NCBI GenBank assembly: GCA_024449915.1
Contig: JAMZAV010002001.1
Location: 62,001 to 126,000 of the forward strand
From: Sweltsa coloradensis
Taxonomy: Eukaryota > Arthropoda > Insecta > Plecoptera > Chloroperlidae
Length of the DNA: 64,000 nt
Reading direction: 5' to 3'
Shown: in pieces, positions 10,452-20,617 of the stretch
Layout of the letters: each line of letters begins with the position of its first letter
Numbering within the stretch: position 1 is the stretch's first letter
Program-made: the position numbers and the translations under genes
Notes under the pieces: model-generated
Seen by the model: the letters and a program-made list of their open reading frames with translations, nothing else
Database searches by the model: none
What the model was told of the DNA's origin: nothing

Positions 10452-11413
10452 ATGATGACTGGGCATTATCCACAGGAAAGGTGATTGATGGATATTACCC
10501 TACGCAAAAATGTACCCAAGAACCCTTATAATCCAAAATGGCGGCCAAAAATGAAATTTTCTTCAATTATGGTCTGATTGTATTGATTTTCATTTTCAAG
10601 TGCTGAATAAATACTTGAGGTTAAAAGTAAAATTTTGTATTCGTTAACCCCAAAATCTAAGATAAAGGGCAAAAGTATAAAGTTTGTTATTTATTCGTTG
10701 ATTTGATTAAATTTCAGTTTCTGTGCGTATACTCAGATTGAGCTACCGAGTGTTATTTTGAATTAAAAATGTAATATGGTATACAAAATTTAACAAAATT
10801 CAACATTGAGCCTGATTGAAATGCATAGGCCTAATACCCGAAGGCCAAAATTCAATTAAATCGAAGTATAATCAAGAAAAAAATTGTAATTCTTGTATTT
10901 TGGCAGGCTAATTTTTTTAATGCAATTTTTTACCTTGTATTTGTATTCAGCACCAGATAAAATTTCAATAAATTTAAAATCATCTAAATCAGACTAATAA
11001 CAACAAATTAAATTTTGGACTCCATCTTGGATTAAATTTTTGAATGTTAGAAATCAGATTACACCATGTAATAATCTTGACCTCAAAACGACACCAAGTG
11101 GCTCAATCACGCGTTGAAACCGAAATTTAATCAAATCCACGAATAAATAACAAACTTTATACTTTTGCCCTCTATCTTAGATTTTGGAGTTTCTGAATAC
11201 AAAATTTAAGTTTTAATCTCCAGTATCTATTCAGCACCTGAAACTAGTCTCATAAATTGAAAATCAATACAAGCAGACCATAGAAGAAAAGTTCATTTTT
11301 GGCCGTCATCTTGGATTATAAGGGTTCCTGGGTAGATTTTTGCGTAGGGTTATATCCTTGAATCGGCTGAGCCCCTTGAATCACCTTTCCTGTTGATTAT
11401 GCCCAGTCATCAT
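10452..11413. mobile_element. Foldback element of about 960 bp
   Basis: Ends match as inverted repeats (ATGATGACTGGGCAT at 10452 and its complement ending at 11413). The arms are about 270-300 bp with scattered differences, and share CCTACGCAAAAAT and the AAAATGGCGGCC/GGCCGTCATCTTGG region. The middle is AT-rich without a coding frame. No clear target duplication seen. Confidence 0.8.
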
Positions 11414-11611
11414 ACCTTATGTCAAACTTTTAAAAATAAAGTAAAGTATTACTTGGTTCTCCAGCTATGCCGCAGGACTATAAGTAATAGGCCGCCATGT
11501 TGGATTTTGTTAGCTTTTGTATGCCCTAATCCGTTAATTTTTTTTCATTCCTTTTTAGGGATCGGCTATCGCGGCCTTATAAGTTTGGACCAAAGCTTAT
11601 AGATGTATGTA

Positions 11612-12100
11612 TCCGTGCACATTTAGAGCGCGTCAACACCTATGCATTTATTTAAGGTAGAAGATATTAGCCAATGTAAACGAAACTTTACAGGGATGAT
11701 CCTCAAAGAACACTGCATCACTCCTTAAATTAACATACTTTTGTGACGGGCGTAAGTGTTCCTAAATGCAAGTTTAGTCAGCCTTAAAATTTTGACATTT
11801 TACACATTGCAATAGTTTTTCATCAAACGTCCGTTATCAATTTTGCGTGATCACAACGAATCTCACATACTTGAAGCTTCGATTGTTTGTTAATAGAATA
11901 CCACCAAAGAAATTTTCATGACGTCATTGGTTGCGAACCCATGTGTGACAGAAATAATTAGTCAGATCCGTGCACATTTAGAGCGCGTCAAAACCTAGAC
12001 GCATTTATTTGAGTCACAGGCATGATCCCAAAAGAACCAAGCATCACTCCTTAAAATTTCATACTATTGTGAGGGGCATAAGTGTTCTTAAATGCAAGTT
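11612..12100. repeat. Diverged direct repeat, two copies about 355 bp apart
   Basis: Copies start at about 11612 and 11966 with ATCCGTGCACATTTAGAGCG and share about 135 bp including GCATCACTCCTTAAA and AAGTGTTC(C/T)TAAATGCAAGTT. They look like remains of a tandem array or of two insertions of one repeat. Confidence 0.75.
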
Positions 12101-12830
12101 AAATTTACTAATGTTTTTGCTTTTGATCAGTGTTATGCTGGTTACAGCTAAGTGATGAAATCTCATTGTGTCTGTCCATAACGGAGCCAAAATGTGGCTT
12201 ACGACATTTTTTACGTACATGTTCCAATTGTAGCCATTGGCTGCTATGGACCGTGAGCCGCCGTGATAACGTTCAGGGGATTCACTGTAAGTGTTGTGTG
12301 AATTTAGTAAAGAACCGAGCCCACGTGTGTCGCGAAGCGAGATAGAATGTGATAACGTCAATCGGCTGTTCACATTTCAGCTGGAGCACATGGAGTGTTG
12401 CGTAAGACGTCTGGCAGATGGCTTGGTAGAATGTTTAGATAAATTGGTGATTATCGCCGAGGAATAGTTGGTCAAGATCCCTGGCTATATTAATTTATGC
12501 ACTCATCAGAATATTAACGCGAGACAAACTCATCCCTCCTCACCCCTCGAACCCCAGCAAGTGGTGTCGTAGTCATGCACTAATGAAACAAGAAGTAAAC
12601 AAACTCCATAGACCATGCGAAATCCGGGATCTGTTCAAAATATTCAAATGTCTCAATACCGTTGAAGAGATTAATAACTAGATGCTGAAATGAAGAATAT
12701 TAATCATGAATAACATGAAGAGTAACATTCTGTAATAAGTTTAATTCAATTTTTAGTCAAATGACCAAGGTATGAATTTTTTAATTTGAATATGAAAAAT
12801 AACATTGTGCTATCGCCAAATTGGGCTCAC
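12101..12830. other. Unassigned interval
   Basis: No recognisable gene or repeat. A GTCGCGAAGCGAGAT string at about 12328 resembles the GAGCGAAGCG motif of several repeat families in this window. Confidence 0.35.
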
Positions 12831-12834
12831 GGTC

Positions 12835-13040
12835 AAAAGAGCGCGGCAACAAGCGCGCCGCCCAATAGAGCGCGACAATAAGGGCGCCGACCATAAGAGC
12901 GACACAAAAGTCGACAGGAATAAGAGCGACGCCAATAAGAGCAAAAACCAAAAAGAGCGACATACCAAAAAGAGCCAATGGTCAATAAGAGCGACAGGTA
13001 AATAAGAGCGACAGGTCAATAAGAGCGCCAGGTTAAAACA
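12835..13040. repeat. Degenerate minisatellite, AATAAGAGCGACAGGTC-like unit
   Basis: About a dozen irregular copies of a 15-17-base unit, each containing AAGAGCG or a close variant; the most regular stretch is 12980-13035. Open frames on both strands here arise from the periodicity. Confidence 0.8.
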
Positions 13041-13089
13041 CGCAACAGGCCAAAATGATTTAAAAAATGACCAAAATGAAACCAAGAGC

Positions 13090-14370
13090 GACATTTTGGA
13101 TGAGCTAAGCGAAGACTTCAATTTCACCAATCCCCCCAAAAGATTTAGCTCGGATGTATTTTCGGGTTTTGTTTGTATTATTGTCTTTTTGCGCACTACC
13201 GGGCAAACGGCAAATGCGATCTTGATGGAAATTTGAGGGGACCATTGAAATCTCTGAACTTAGACTTGTCACGTTTTTTGGTACAATCGATCAAATATTT
13301 ATTATGATAATCACAGTTTTACGTTTAAAAAAGTAACATATTTTGCGTGATATTTTTCAAACGGCTACTCCGATCTTGATGAAACTTTATGAAAACGTTT
13401 AAAATCACTGATATTATATTGGTTTTGATTTTAGAGACATTTGACGAAGTATTTCTCATAGAAATCGTACTTTTACGATTTGTTCCCGGTTTTTAATAGA
13501 TATTTTCGTGACATTTGGGCTAATTGACGACTCGAAATGGGCGGAGCTTAAAACGATCGATAGGTCACGTGACTAGTATTGGGTATAAATCCTCATTTCG
13601 CAAGTTTGCGCCTGCTGAACGGCGCATCGCTTATCACGCTCTAACTTTTATTCTATTCATTATTTAGACAACACTTAAATGAATAATATTTGAAAATTGT
13701 CAGCATAGAGTAATATGCAGCGTGCACTTTTTCACGGCTCATCCGCACGTCAAGAGTGCGTATTTAGATAAAAACACATACCCTGCATATTACTCTATGC
13801 TGCAAAGTTTCGTTCAGTGCACTTTCTATCTAGAAAGTTAGTTTATTTCTTTTCTAAAAAGTCTGGTGCTTATTTTTAAAGAGGTCTTGTCGAAATCCGA
13901 TCAGTAGTTTTTTTTTAAATAAATTATTGGGAAAACTTTAGTTATTGATAATTTTCACATGAATGATGCGTACATTGTTATAACAAGATAACGACTGTGT
14001 AAAAAAATCGAAATAATCGCTATTACAAAGAATGATATATTTGCTAAATATAATTCATTTAGCTATTGTCCAAATAATGAATAGAATAAAAATTAGAGCG
14101 TGATAAGTGTTGCGCCGTGAAGCAGGCGTCAACTTGCGAAATGAGGATTTATACCCACTAATTCCGCCATGTTCCCTCGTGACGTCAGGAGGCGGGTACA
14201 ATCAAAGTCGTCAATTCTGACCAAACGGGTGGGGCTTCATCGTTCATATTTTACATTGACAAAGATTATGGTGATCTAGTGCCTTTTGAAAGAAAAAGTT
14301 AAAAAAAGGTTAAGTTTTAATATAAGCCTTTAACAGGTGTATAATTTACAAAAAGTATCAAGTACCCAGA
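13090..14370 (-). repeat. R-repeat copy, split by a foldback element
   Basis: Left part 13090-13521 begins GGATGAGCTAAGCGAAGACTT and carries diverged versions of the R-repeat blocks (ATCTTGATG, CTGAACTTAGA, ATCGTACTTTTACGATT, GACATTTGGGC). The right part, 14213-14370, continues with TCTGACCAAACGGGTGGGGC and TTATGGTGATCTAGT. Other R-repeat copies in the window show these two parts joined without a gap, so the foldback at 13526-14212 is a clean insertion. Confidence 0.8.
13526..14212. mobile_element. Large foldback element, copy 2, with AATT target duplication
   Basis: Same family as 9256-10175, in opposite orientation; the left arm has lost about 330 bp next to the central hairpin. AATT flanks it at 13522-13525 and 14213-14216. 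The empty site in other R-repeat copies contains a single AATT, which supports a 4-bp target duplication. Confidence 0.85.
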
Positions 14371-14874
14371 AAAAGTAATCAGATCCCACTTAAAACGTAA
14401 TCATTGGACAGAAATATTTTAAATAAGCTTATCCATCAACGCGACTGGAAAAAGCGTTCGCGAAGTGGCCTCTATTATTATTGTATATTAAGTGGTCCCA
14501 ACGAAAGAATGCAGATAGCTCGAAATTGTTTTCCCAGCATAACAACTTTGTCAACTATACACGCTAGCTCAGCGTGGATCTAGCACACGGAGGAACTCAG
14601 TGATCTAGCATTTCTAGCACATCCAATTTTTGCTTGCGTTGGTTAAATATATTTTTCTTTCATACACAAAGGCGACATCTTTTTACCGCGCATTCATACT
14701 ATCACCACCACTTCAAAGCATCTGTATTCTTTCGTTGGAGCATACATAGTTTTATGTTTAATCAATTACCGTAATAACATTTTAGATTTCTTGTTCAGTT
14801 GATATAATTATGTAATTGTGATCATAATGTGCTGTTTGGTTAGACAAAATACAAGATAATGATATATGCAATAT
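14371..14874. other. Unassigned interval
   Basis: No gene, RNA or repeat recognised. Confidence 0.35.
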
Positions 14875-15150
14875 CGACAGTGTTGGCTCAAGCGCTAAGC
14901 GCTCGAGTCTGTTTCGGGATGTCCCGGGTTCGAATCCTGTCGAGAACGTCAATCCTGACTGAAGGTTTTTTCCAAGGTTTTCCTCAATCGTTAAAATGAT
15001 GCGAATGCAAGGGATTGAGTCCTCTTAAACTGCCCTCGTACATACCTTCACAATGATCCTATCCGCAATATACCTATAGTTATAGTTACCTGAAGAGGGC
15101 CGGCCACACCGGTTTAATCTGAGTGTATACCTTACAGCGGGCATCCTACT
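14875..15150 (+). mobile_element. tRNA-derived SINE, copy 1
   Basis: Begins with a tRNA-like head: an A-box-like stretch TTGGCTCAAGCGCTAAGCG and, 35 bases on, a good B box (GGGTTCGAATCC). A non-tRNA body follows (AATCCTGACTGAAGG, CCAAGGTTTTCCTCA, CCGCAATATACCTATAG, ACAGCGGGCATCCTAC). The second copy at 26965-27213 matches from head to end, which defines the unit. Expected to be transcribed by RNA polymerase III and moved by a LINE. The family was not identified. Confidence 0.85.
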
Positions 15151-15530
15151 AAAATTAATTAAGAGAGCGAAGCGAGCGTTTCCATTTGACTCTGCCGGAA
15201 AAATTAGTCACTGTTTTTTTGTTTTTTTTTTTGTTTTGTTTGTTTGTTTGTTTGTTTGTTTGTTTGTATGTCTCGCCATAACGTTCGAACGGAGGCTCGG
15301 ATCGAGTTGAAATTTTGACCATACGCAAGCTTTGTTCTCGATTGAATGCCATTAGTTTTGTGGCAAAATCGTTCAAAAAGTTAAAAAGCTACATTAAAGT
15401 TAATCGAAAGTTTTTTTTTCAAACAAAACGGCGACAAAATCTGAGGTCTTCAAATCATTTAGAATGTCCGTCCGGTCACGAATATGTTAATTTTATTTTG
15501 ATCCGATAAGTAGTGTAGATGGAAATTACA
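15151..15530. repeat. AGCGAAGCGAG-type repeat with (GTTT)n
   Basis: Starts GAGAGCGAAGCGAGCG, then a T-rich and (GTTT)n tract (15215-15267), then CGGATCGAGTTGAAATTTTGA. This order resembles the R-repeat, but the bodies do not otherwise match. Confidence 0.6.
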
Positions 15531-15607
15531 TTATAACAAAAGTAACGTTGCCTTGGCAACGAAAAGACGTGCGAAGTTTCTAATGCACTGCCACTAGAGA
15601 TCGAAGT

Positions 15608-15662
15608 GTTGAAAGTTTCAAATTGAAAGTTTCAATTTGAAACTTTCAAAGTGAAACTTTCA
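15608..15662. repeat. Cluster of short overlapping palindromes
   Basis: TTGAAAGTTTCA and TGAAACTTTCAA words alternate four times, giving several possible small hairpins. Confidence 0.8.
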
Positions 15663-16014
15663 AGGGTACATTGAAATATTTCAAGAAATCATGAAACATT
15701 CATATTTAAGGCATTTCTGCATTATTAGATTGATTTTGTAAACTTTTAGAGAGTTCTAGGGTTTATGAGTTTGTTATGTTAGTAGTATCAACCTTCTGCA
15801 CACTTTGCAGCTGTGTCAAACTGCTTCCTACCACTTGGTACCTGTTCCTACGATGGTAAAGAAGCTTAGTCATGGTCACAAGTGTTTTATCCCGAGTGGA
15901 ACAAATAAGGCTGTGTTCACCAAAACAAAAATATAGCCTACTAAAACAGTAGTTATAGAGTATGATCATTAATCGCAGTCTTTTGAAAAGTTCAAAATAT
16001 TTTTGGTTTTTTTT
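15663..16014. other. Unassigned interval
   Basis: No recognisable feature. A 100-codon minus-strand frame here has no family resemblance that I can see. Confidence 0.35.
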
Positions 16015-16325
16015 TGGTTGCCTAGTAAAATATTTGGTTGCCAAATAGTTGCCAAGTGTCACCACAGGTCACCAACTAGTTCACCAACTGATGCCAAGTG
16101 ATCGCCAAGTGATCACCAACAGCAGCCAAATGGTCGCCAACAGGTCGTTTTGTGTCAAAATACTGCATTGCGAGTGGTGACCCGTTGGCTGCCTTTTGGT
16201 GAACGTTTGCTGTCATATATTCTTTTGAAATTTCGGTGCGACCCTTGGTAATCACTTGGTAACCTGTTGGCGATCAAAATAGGCCTTGGTGATCTGTTGG
16301 TGACCGCTTGCGACCGTTTGGCATA
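16015..16325. repeat. Degenerate minisatellite that changes strand midway
   Basis: Left half has about ten words of the form TCACCAA/CGCCAAGTGA. From about 16180 the right half carries the complementary TTGGTGA/GTTGGCGA words. The whole could form a loose hairpin. Confidence 0.7.
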
Positions 16326-16385
16326 CAATATTTCTACCAGGGTGATGCCTTTTTTTTCGTAAGTGGCGGTTTAATAGCTTTTACA

Positions 16386-16453
16386 ACGAAATTGGGAGAA
16401 ATTTGTTTTTTATACAGAAATTGAGATAAAATTTGTTTTTATACCGAAATTAA
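16386..16453. repeat. About 29-bp tandem repeat, 2.3 copies
   Basis: Units of the form GAAATTG-AGA-AAATTTGTTTTTTATAC, next to the 3' end of Dong-like copy 2. Confidence 0.75.
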
Positions 16454-16989
16454 TGATTTTTAAGTGCAAATTATTATTATTATTATTGTTTTATTGGATG
16501 TATTTCATACAAACTCGGTTAAAACCGGAGCTAACATGTTGTACGGACTTACGTCAAGTACTTCCACGTGTACCTATTACATACATTATAACTTTTGTCT
16601 TAACTCTAACTAAAATAAGTCATTTATAAATTGTAATATTGTTTGTAGATGTTGTTTTCTTTCTGCTGTGTACGGTCGTGGCCGATTTCTCGTCGCCATC
16701 CTAGCATTTGCTCTTCGGACTATGGGAAACCACGAAAACCATGTCAGGATGGAAGCTGTCTCGGAATCTCGAAGTATCATTCTTAGTTTAGAAATTTACG
16801 AACTATTCTACACGTGTTGAGTATTACTGCCTTTTGAGTCTCGATGTAAACATTGGGTGGAAGATCTAGTTGTTTAATGCTTTCATGTAGCTTCTTCGGT
16901 ATGATGCCATTAGCCGATATCACGTATGGGATTGTATTTACCTTTTTCTGTTTCCACATCTTCTTGATCTCAATTGCAGGTTCACTATA

Positions 16990-18081
16990 CTAGTCAATTT
17001 TTTTCTTCCATGTAGTCTCGACGTTATGGCACATTGGGACAGCAACGTCAATAAGGGTAGTTTCTTGTTTCTTCTTGTCAATTATAATAATATCCGGTCT
17101 GTTGTGATGTATAGTTTGGTCTGTTATAACTGTGCGGTCGTAATATAATTTGAAATCTTTGCTATCTAGTACTTTCTCCGGTTTGTATTTGTAGTAAGGT
17201 GTGTGTGTATCAATGAGGTTGTACTTGATTGCTAGTTTTTGGTGAATAATGTTAGCTACTTGGTTATGTCTGTAGAGGTAATCCGTTTGACATAGTGACT
17301 GGCACCCGGATATGATGTGTTCGATTGTTTCACCCCTTACACTACATTTTCTACATTGATCGTTTACTGTCGCATCTTGTATAATGTATTTTTTTTTATA
17401 ATTTTTCGTTGCAATCACTCTGTCTTGAATAGCCAGCATAAAACCTTCTGTTTCTCCAAATAGTTCCCCGTTGTTTAACCACCTATTTGATGCTTTAATA
17501 TCTACGTGACCTTTATGTAGTTCATCATAATGTCTCTTGTGTAGGGTCTTTTCTGAGAGACGTAACTCTTTTGAAGCGTCAGTTATGAGTTTCCCTTGTA
17601 GATTGACATTTTCGTTTGCTAGATTGAGTGGAGTTAATGATTTGTCAGCTAGCACCACAGCCCTATGCAGTGTTGATTGGTTGCTCTTTGTAAAAAAATA
17701 TTTTCTTAAAATGTCTAGTTGTTTATAATATAAGTTGTTCAGATCAATTAGGCCTCGTCCTCCTTGTTCTCTTGGAAGTGTCAATCTCTCTATTGCTGAT
17801 TTAGGATGATGCATTCTGTGTTTAGTAAGTGTAGAACGAGTTAATATTTCCAGCGCGTGGATGTCTGTCTGCGTCCATTTAATGATTCCGAATGAATATG
17901 TCAGTACTGGAATAGCATATGTATTTATTGCTGTGATCTTGCTTTTACCGTTTAGTTGCGTCTTGAGGATAGATTTTAGTCGCTTCTTGTATGTATCTAT
18001 CAATTTTTCTTTCATTACTTTATGTTCCATGCTGGCAGCTTGTGAGAATCCTAAATATTTGTATACTTCGTTATCATCCAT
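16990..18081 (-). pseudogene. R4/Dong-like RT thumb, CCHC knuckle and restriction-like endonuclease, copy 2
   Basis: A 363-codon frame. Residues 51-70 carry the clade-typical INTYAIPVLTYSFGIIKWT. A C-x2-C-x8-H-x4-C knuckle occupies residues 243-260. The endonuclease follows, with RPD at 328-330 and a further Asp at 345 after 14 residues, the spacing seen in R2/R4 endonucleases. A TAG at the end (shared with copy 1) is followed in the same frame by about 65 more family-like codons, so it is probably internal. A TAG also precedes FGVDKCK upstream, again shared with copy 1. Start codon not meaningful. Confidence 0.85.
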
Positions 18082-18227
18082 TACTCCAATCCTATTTCCA
18101 TCATCTAGCTGGAACTCTTCTGCCTGCGTAACCTTACCCTTTTCGATATGTAGCGTCTTACACTTGTCTACTCCAAACTACATGCAGATATCTTGACTAA
18201 ATTCAAATGTAGTATTGATTAAACTGT

Positions 18228-19007
18228 TTAGTTGAACAAAATTTGATGCATATAACTTGAGATCATCCATGAAGATAGGTGAGAAATTGTGTGACATACC
18301 ATATTATTGTCCTTAATTTTAAATCCGTATGTTGATTCGTTAAGCATATGCGACAGTGGGTTTAATGACAGACAAAACCATAATGCGCTAAATGAGTCAC
18401 CTTGGAAAATGCCACGTTTAATTTGGATTGGATCTGTAGTTATCTGCTGGTTTTTCATATTTAGTTTTAGTGTTGTTCTCCATGTCTTCATTACTGTCTT
18501 CAAAAAGTTTACAATTACTGAGTTGATTTTATATATTTGTAAAATCTGAATAAGCCATGTGTGTGGTGTTGAGTCATAAGCTTTCTTGTAGTCAATGTAG
18601 TTTACGTGAATATTCCTTTTCTTATTGTGTGCCTGATTCATTACAGTAGAGTCGATAATGAGTTGTTCTTTACATCCCTGCGAGTTCTTACAGCATCCTT
18701 TTTGTTCCTTGGACATGATATTGTATTCTTCGCAATGCTTATATACTTTATTTGTTATGCATGAAGTCAAAATTTTATATATAGTTGGTAGACATGTAAT
18801 TGGCCGATATTTACTTGGGTTCTTCGTGCCATTATCTTTCGGTTTGAGAAAGGTTACTCCTTCAGTAAAGAAGTCAGGTATTTCTTTAACTCCATTTATA
18901 AACTCGTTTAGACATTTTCTAATTTGATTGTGAGTAGTATTGAAGTTTCTTATACCAAAAATTTTGAATATTATCATTACCTGGTGCTTTCCAGCTATGT
19001 GTAGCAC
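18228..19007 (-). pseudogene. R4/Dong-like reverse transcriptase, copy 2
   Basis: A 259-codon frame whose start is not a native one. RT landmarks in order: RPITCLPTIYKILTS (about residues 68-82), KGCCKNSQGCKEQL (about 108-121), YIDYKKAYDSTPH (motif A) and IKRGIFQGDSFSAL (motif B). The frame is lost just before motif C, which is present as FMDD in another frame on the same strand. The same frame change exists in copy 1. The enzyme would prime cDNA synthesis at nicked chromosomal target DNA, but this copy cannot make a contiguous RT. Confidence 0.85.
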
Positions 19008-19108
19008 TGATTGTCGACTTTAATTCATCAATAGTTATACCTTCGAATCTCATCTCATTAATATCGCTCATCCTAGCTATTTCATCTTGAATCCATTGTG
19101 CATCCTGG

Positions 19109-20217
19109 TTCCTCGATACGAGCACGCTTGTGGATCGCTTGATCGCGCGTCTCGACCTTCTTCCAGCCATCGTCGGTGCTGGGCACGTTGTTGTGCATGG
19201 TCACAAAGAGGGATTGACCCTCAAAAACAAAAATAAATTGATTGGGAAGACCTGGGTGAACTGGTTGAGGCTGGTCCAGACACTCAGGCGACTCAAAAAC
19301 CAAAGAAAGGGTAAAGCGGGATGAACCCACCACAATTGGGACGACCTGTGCAGTCAGAACTGACCCCAGGTGACTCGAAAACCGGGGTAAAAACCGACGT
19401 GAAGTCGGCTAATTTGGCGAACAACGCCCTACGTAGCCCGTGGACCAGTAGGGCCGGAAGGACGTCTTCTTCTTTCTTCTGCCTTATCGCTGGGGATTCC
19501 TGCCAGAGAGTAATCTTGCGTTAGTCCTCTCTGGAAAGGCGGATCCAAAAGGCGTAGGCAGCGAGTGGTTCTTCTTCCTCTTCACTTTTTCTCCATATGC
19601 TTTGGAATCACAGCTTTGGGTTCAGCTCGGTTCGACAAAGTTCAATGGTGTGCAACCTCCTTGATATAAACCATGACGCATGTGCGTTTAATCAAGACCG
19701 ATATTACTAGAATGTTCTACACGTGCTAAACGGAGGTTGCACACCATTAAACTTTGTCATTCACTGGGTCGATTTTTTTATTGGATATTGCTTAACGTCT
19801 CATATTTATGCAACTTGGCTAATCGAGACGAAGGGAGAGACGTAAGGGGAGACGCGGGGGGACAAAGGAGTGGACAGGCCTGTGCTGGTCAGAACCAGCC
19901 ACAAGCGTATGGGGAGGGCAGGGGTTCCCCCACGTCGTGGTCGTCTCCGTCTGTGTCATCATCCGTCAGTGTTGTCATTGTCGTCGCCGTCAGGGAGGTA
20001 GTCAAAAGGAAGGGGAAAGTTCCCCGACGACGACCCAGAGCTCGCCATTAGTTTCAGGGATTAAAACTCCCCTAATCACGGGCCAAACCACGAGAAGGTT
20101 GCGAGTTGGAATTTGATGGCCCTCACTGGGTCGAGCTGAATCGAGTAGGTTCTGCCCAGCGATTTCCTCTTCACATCTATGAAGATGAGCTGTGCAGTCA
20201 GCTCGAAACGTCAGATT
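19109..20217. other. GC-richer unassigned region upstream of Dong-like copy 2
   Basis: The minus strand has an 83-codon frame (19333-19082) that runs alongside the LINE start, and the plus strand a 104-codon frame (19737-20051). Neither resembles a family I know. The base composition is richer in G+C than the neighbourhood. It may be another element's 5' part. A small MITE lies inside (next entry). Confidence 0.35.
19634..19758. mobile_element. 125-bp MITE-like hairpin
   Basis: Terminal inverted repeats of about 27 bp (GACAAAGTTCAATGGTGTGC... at 19634 and its complement ending at 19758, one mismatch) around a 70-bp middle. No target duplication identified. Confidence 0.8.
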
Positions 20218-20617
20218 TTTTTTTTTTTTTTTTTTTTTATGTCTCTATTTGCAACAGGCAATGTAGCCCACTAGTGCAAATTTAATAGAGAAGGGAAGAG
20301 GGGAAACCCGGTACCGGCACATAGCCTACTCCTACCGAAAAGTACCAAGGGGACCAACGGCTTTACGTCCCATCCGAAAGGACGGTGTAACTTTTGACAG
20401 TCATATAGGTTCCTCCACTAACCCGGACTGCCGAGCAGACGGCGCCAAGGAGAACGAAGCTGTCACACAAGCTTACGAACCCTAGCCTGCTCTAGCCAGC
20501 GATATACGTGTGTTTCAGGGCAGAGCGGCGACCCACTTAACCCCTGACCACGCCCGATGTTGCTTAACTTCAGTGTTCGAGTGGGAACTGGTTAAACGAC
20601 CGCGGCTAAATCGCTGA
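20218..20617 (-). mobile_element. 5S-rRNA-derived SINE, minus copy
   Basis: On the minus strand, 20617-20520 resembles the 5' two-thirds of 5S rRNA: AACCAGTTCCCACTCGAACAC, then GAAGTTAAGCAACATCGGGCG-like sequence and GTGGTCAG. The 3' third, including the normal internal control region, is diverged. A SINE body follows (GGACGGTGTAACTTTTGACAG on the plus strand, CCGGTACCGG), ending in a poly-A tail (poly-T at 20218-20240). The second copy at 43257-43671 defines the ends. Confidence 0.85.

Larger units (their letters stand above)
16470..19108 (-). mobile_element. R4/Dong-like non-LTR retrotransposon, copy 2
   Basis: Minus-strand copy of the element at 5896-8570, with the same 3' UTR and an (AAT)n tail at 16470-16487. 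It is better preserved than copy 1: RT segment 19007-18228 and C-terminal segment 18081-16990 are each open. The 5' boundary is where it parts from copy 1, near 19108. The upstream sequence differs from copy 1, whose last codons there fit the clade better, so this copy is probably truncated or recombined at this point. Confidence 0.85.

Noticed and set aside
12805..13196. Overlapping 66- and 128-codon proteins
   Set aside because: Both arise from a short-period minisatellite and have no recognisable domain.
19737..20051. A 104-codon gene
   Set aside because: Lacks any recognisable domain, and its start overlaps a MITE arm; kept only as an unassigned region.
20520..20617. Genuine 5S rRNA gene
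   Set aside because: The 3' third is diverged, and the sequence continues into a SINE body with a poly-A tail shared with a second copy.
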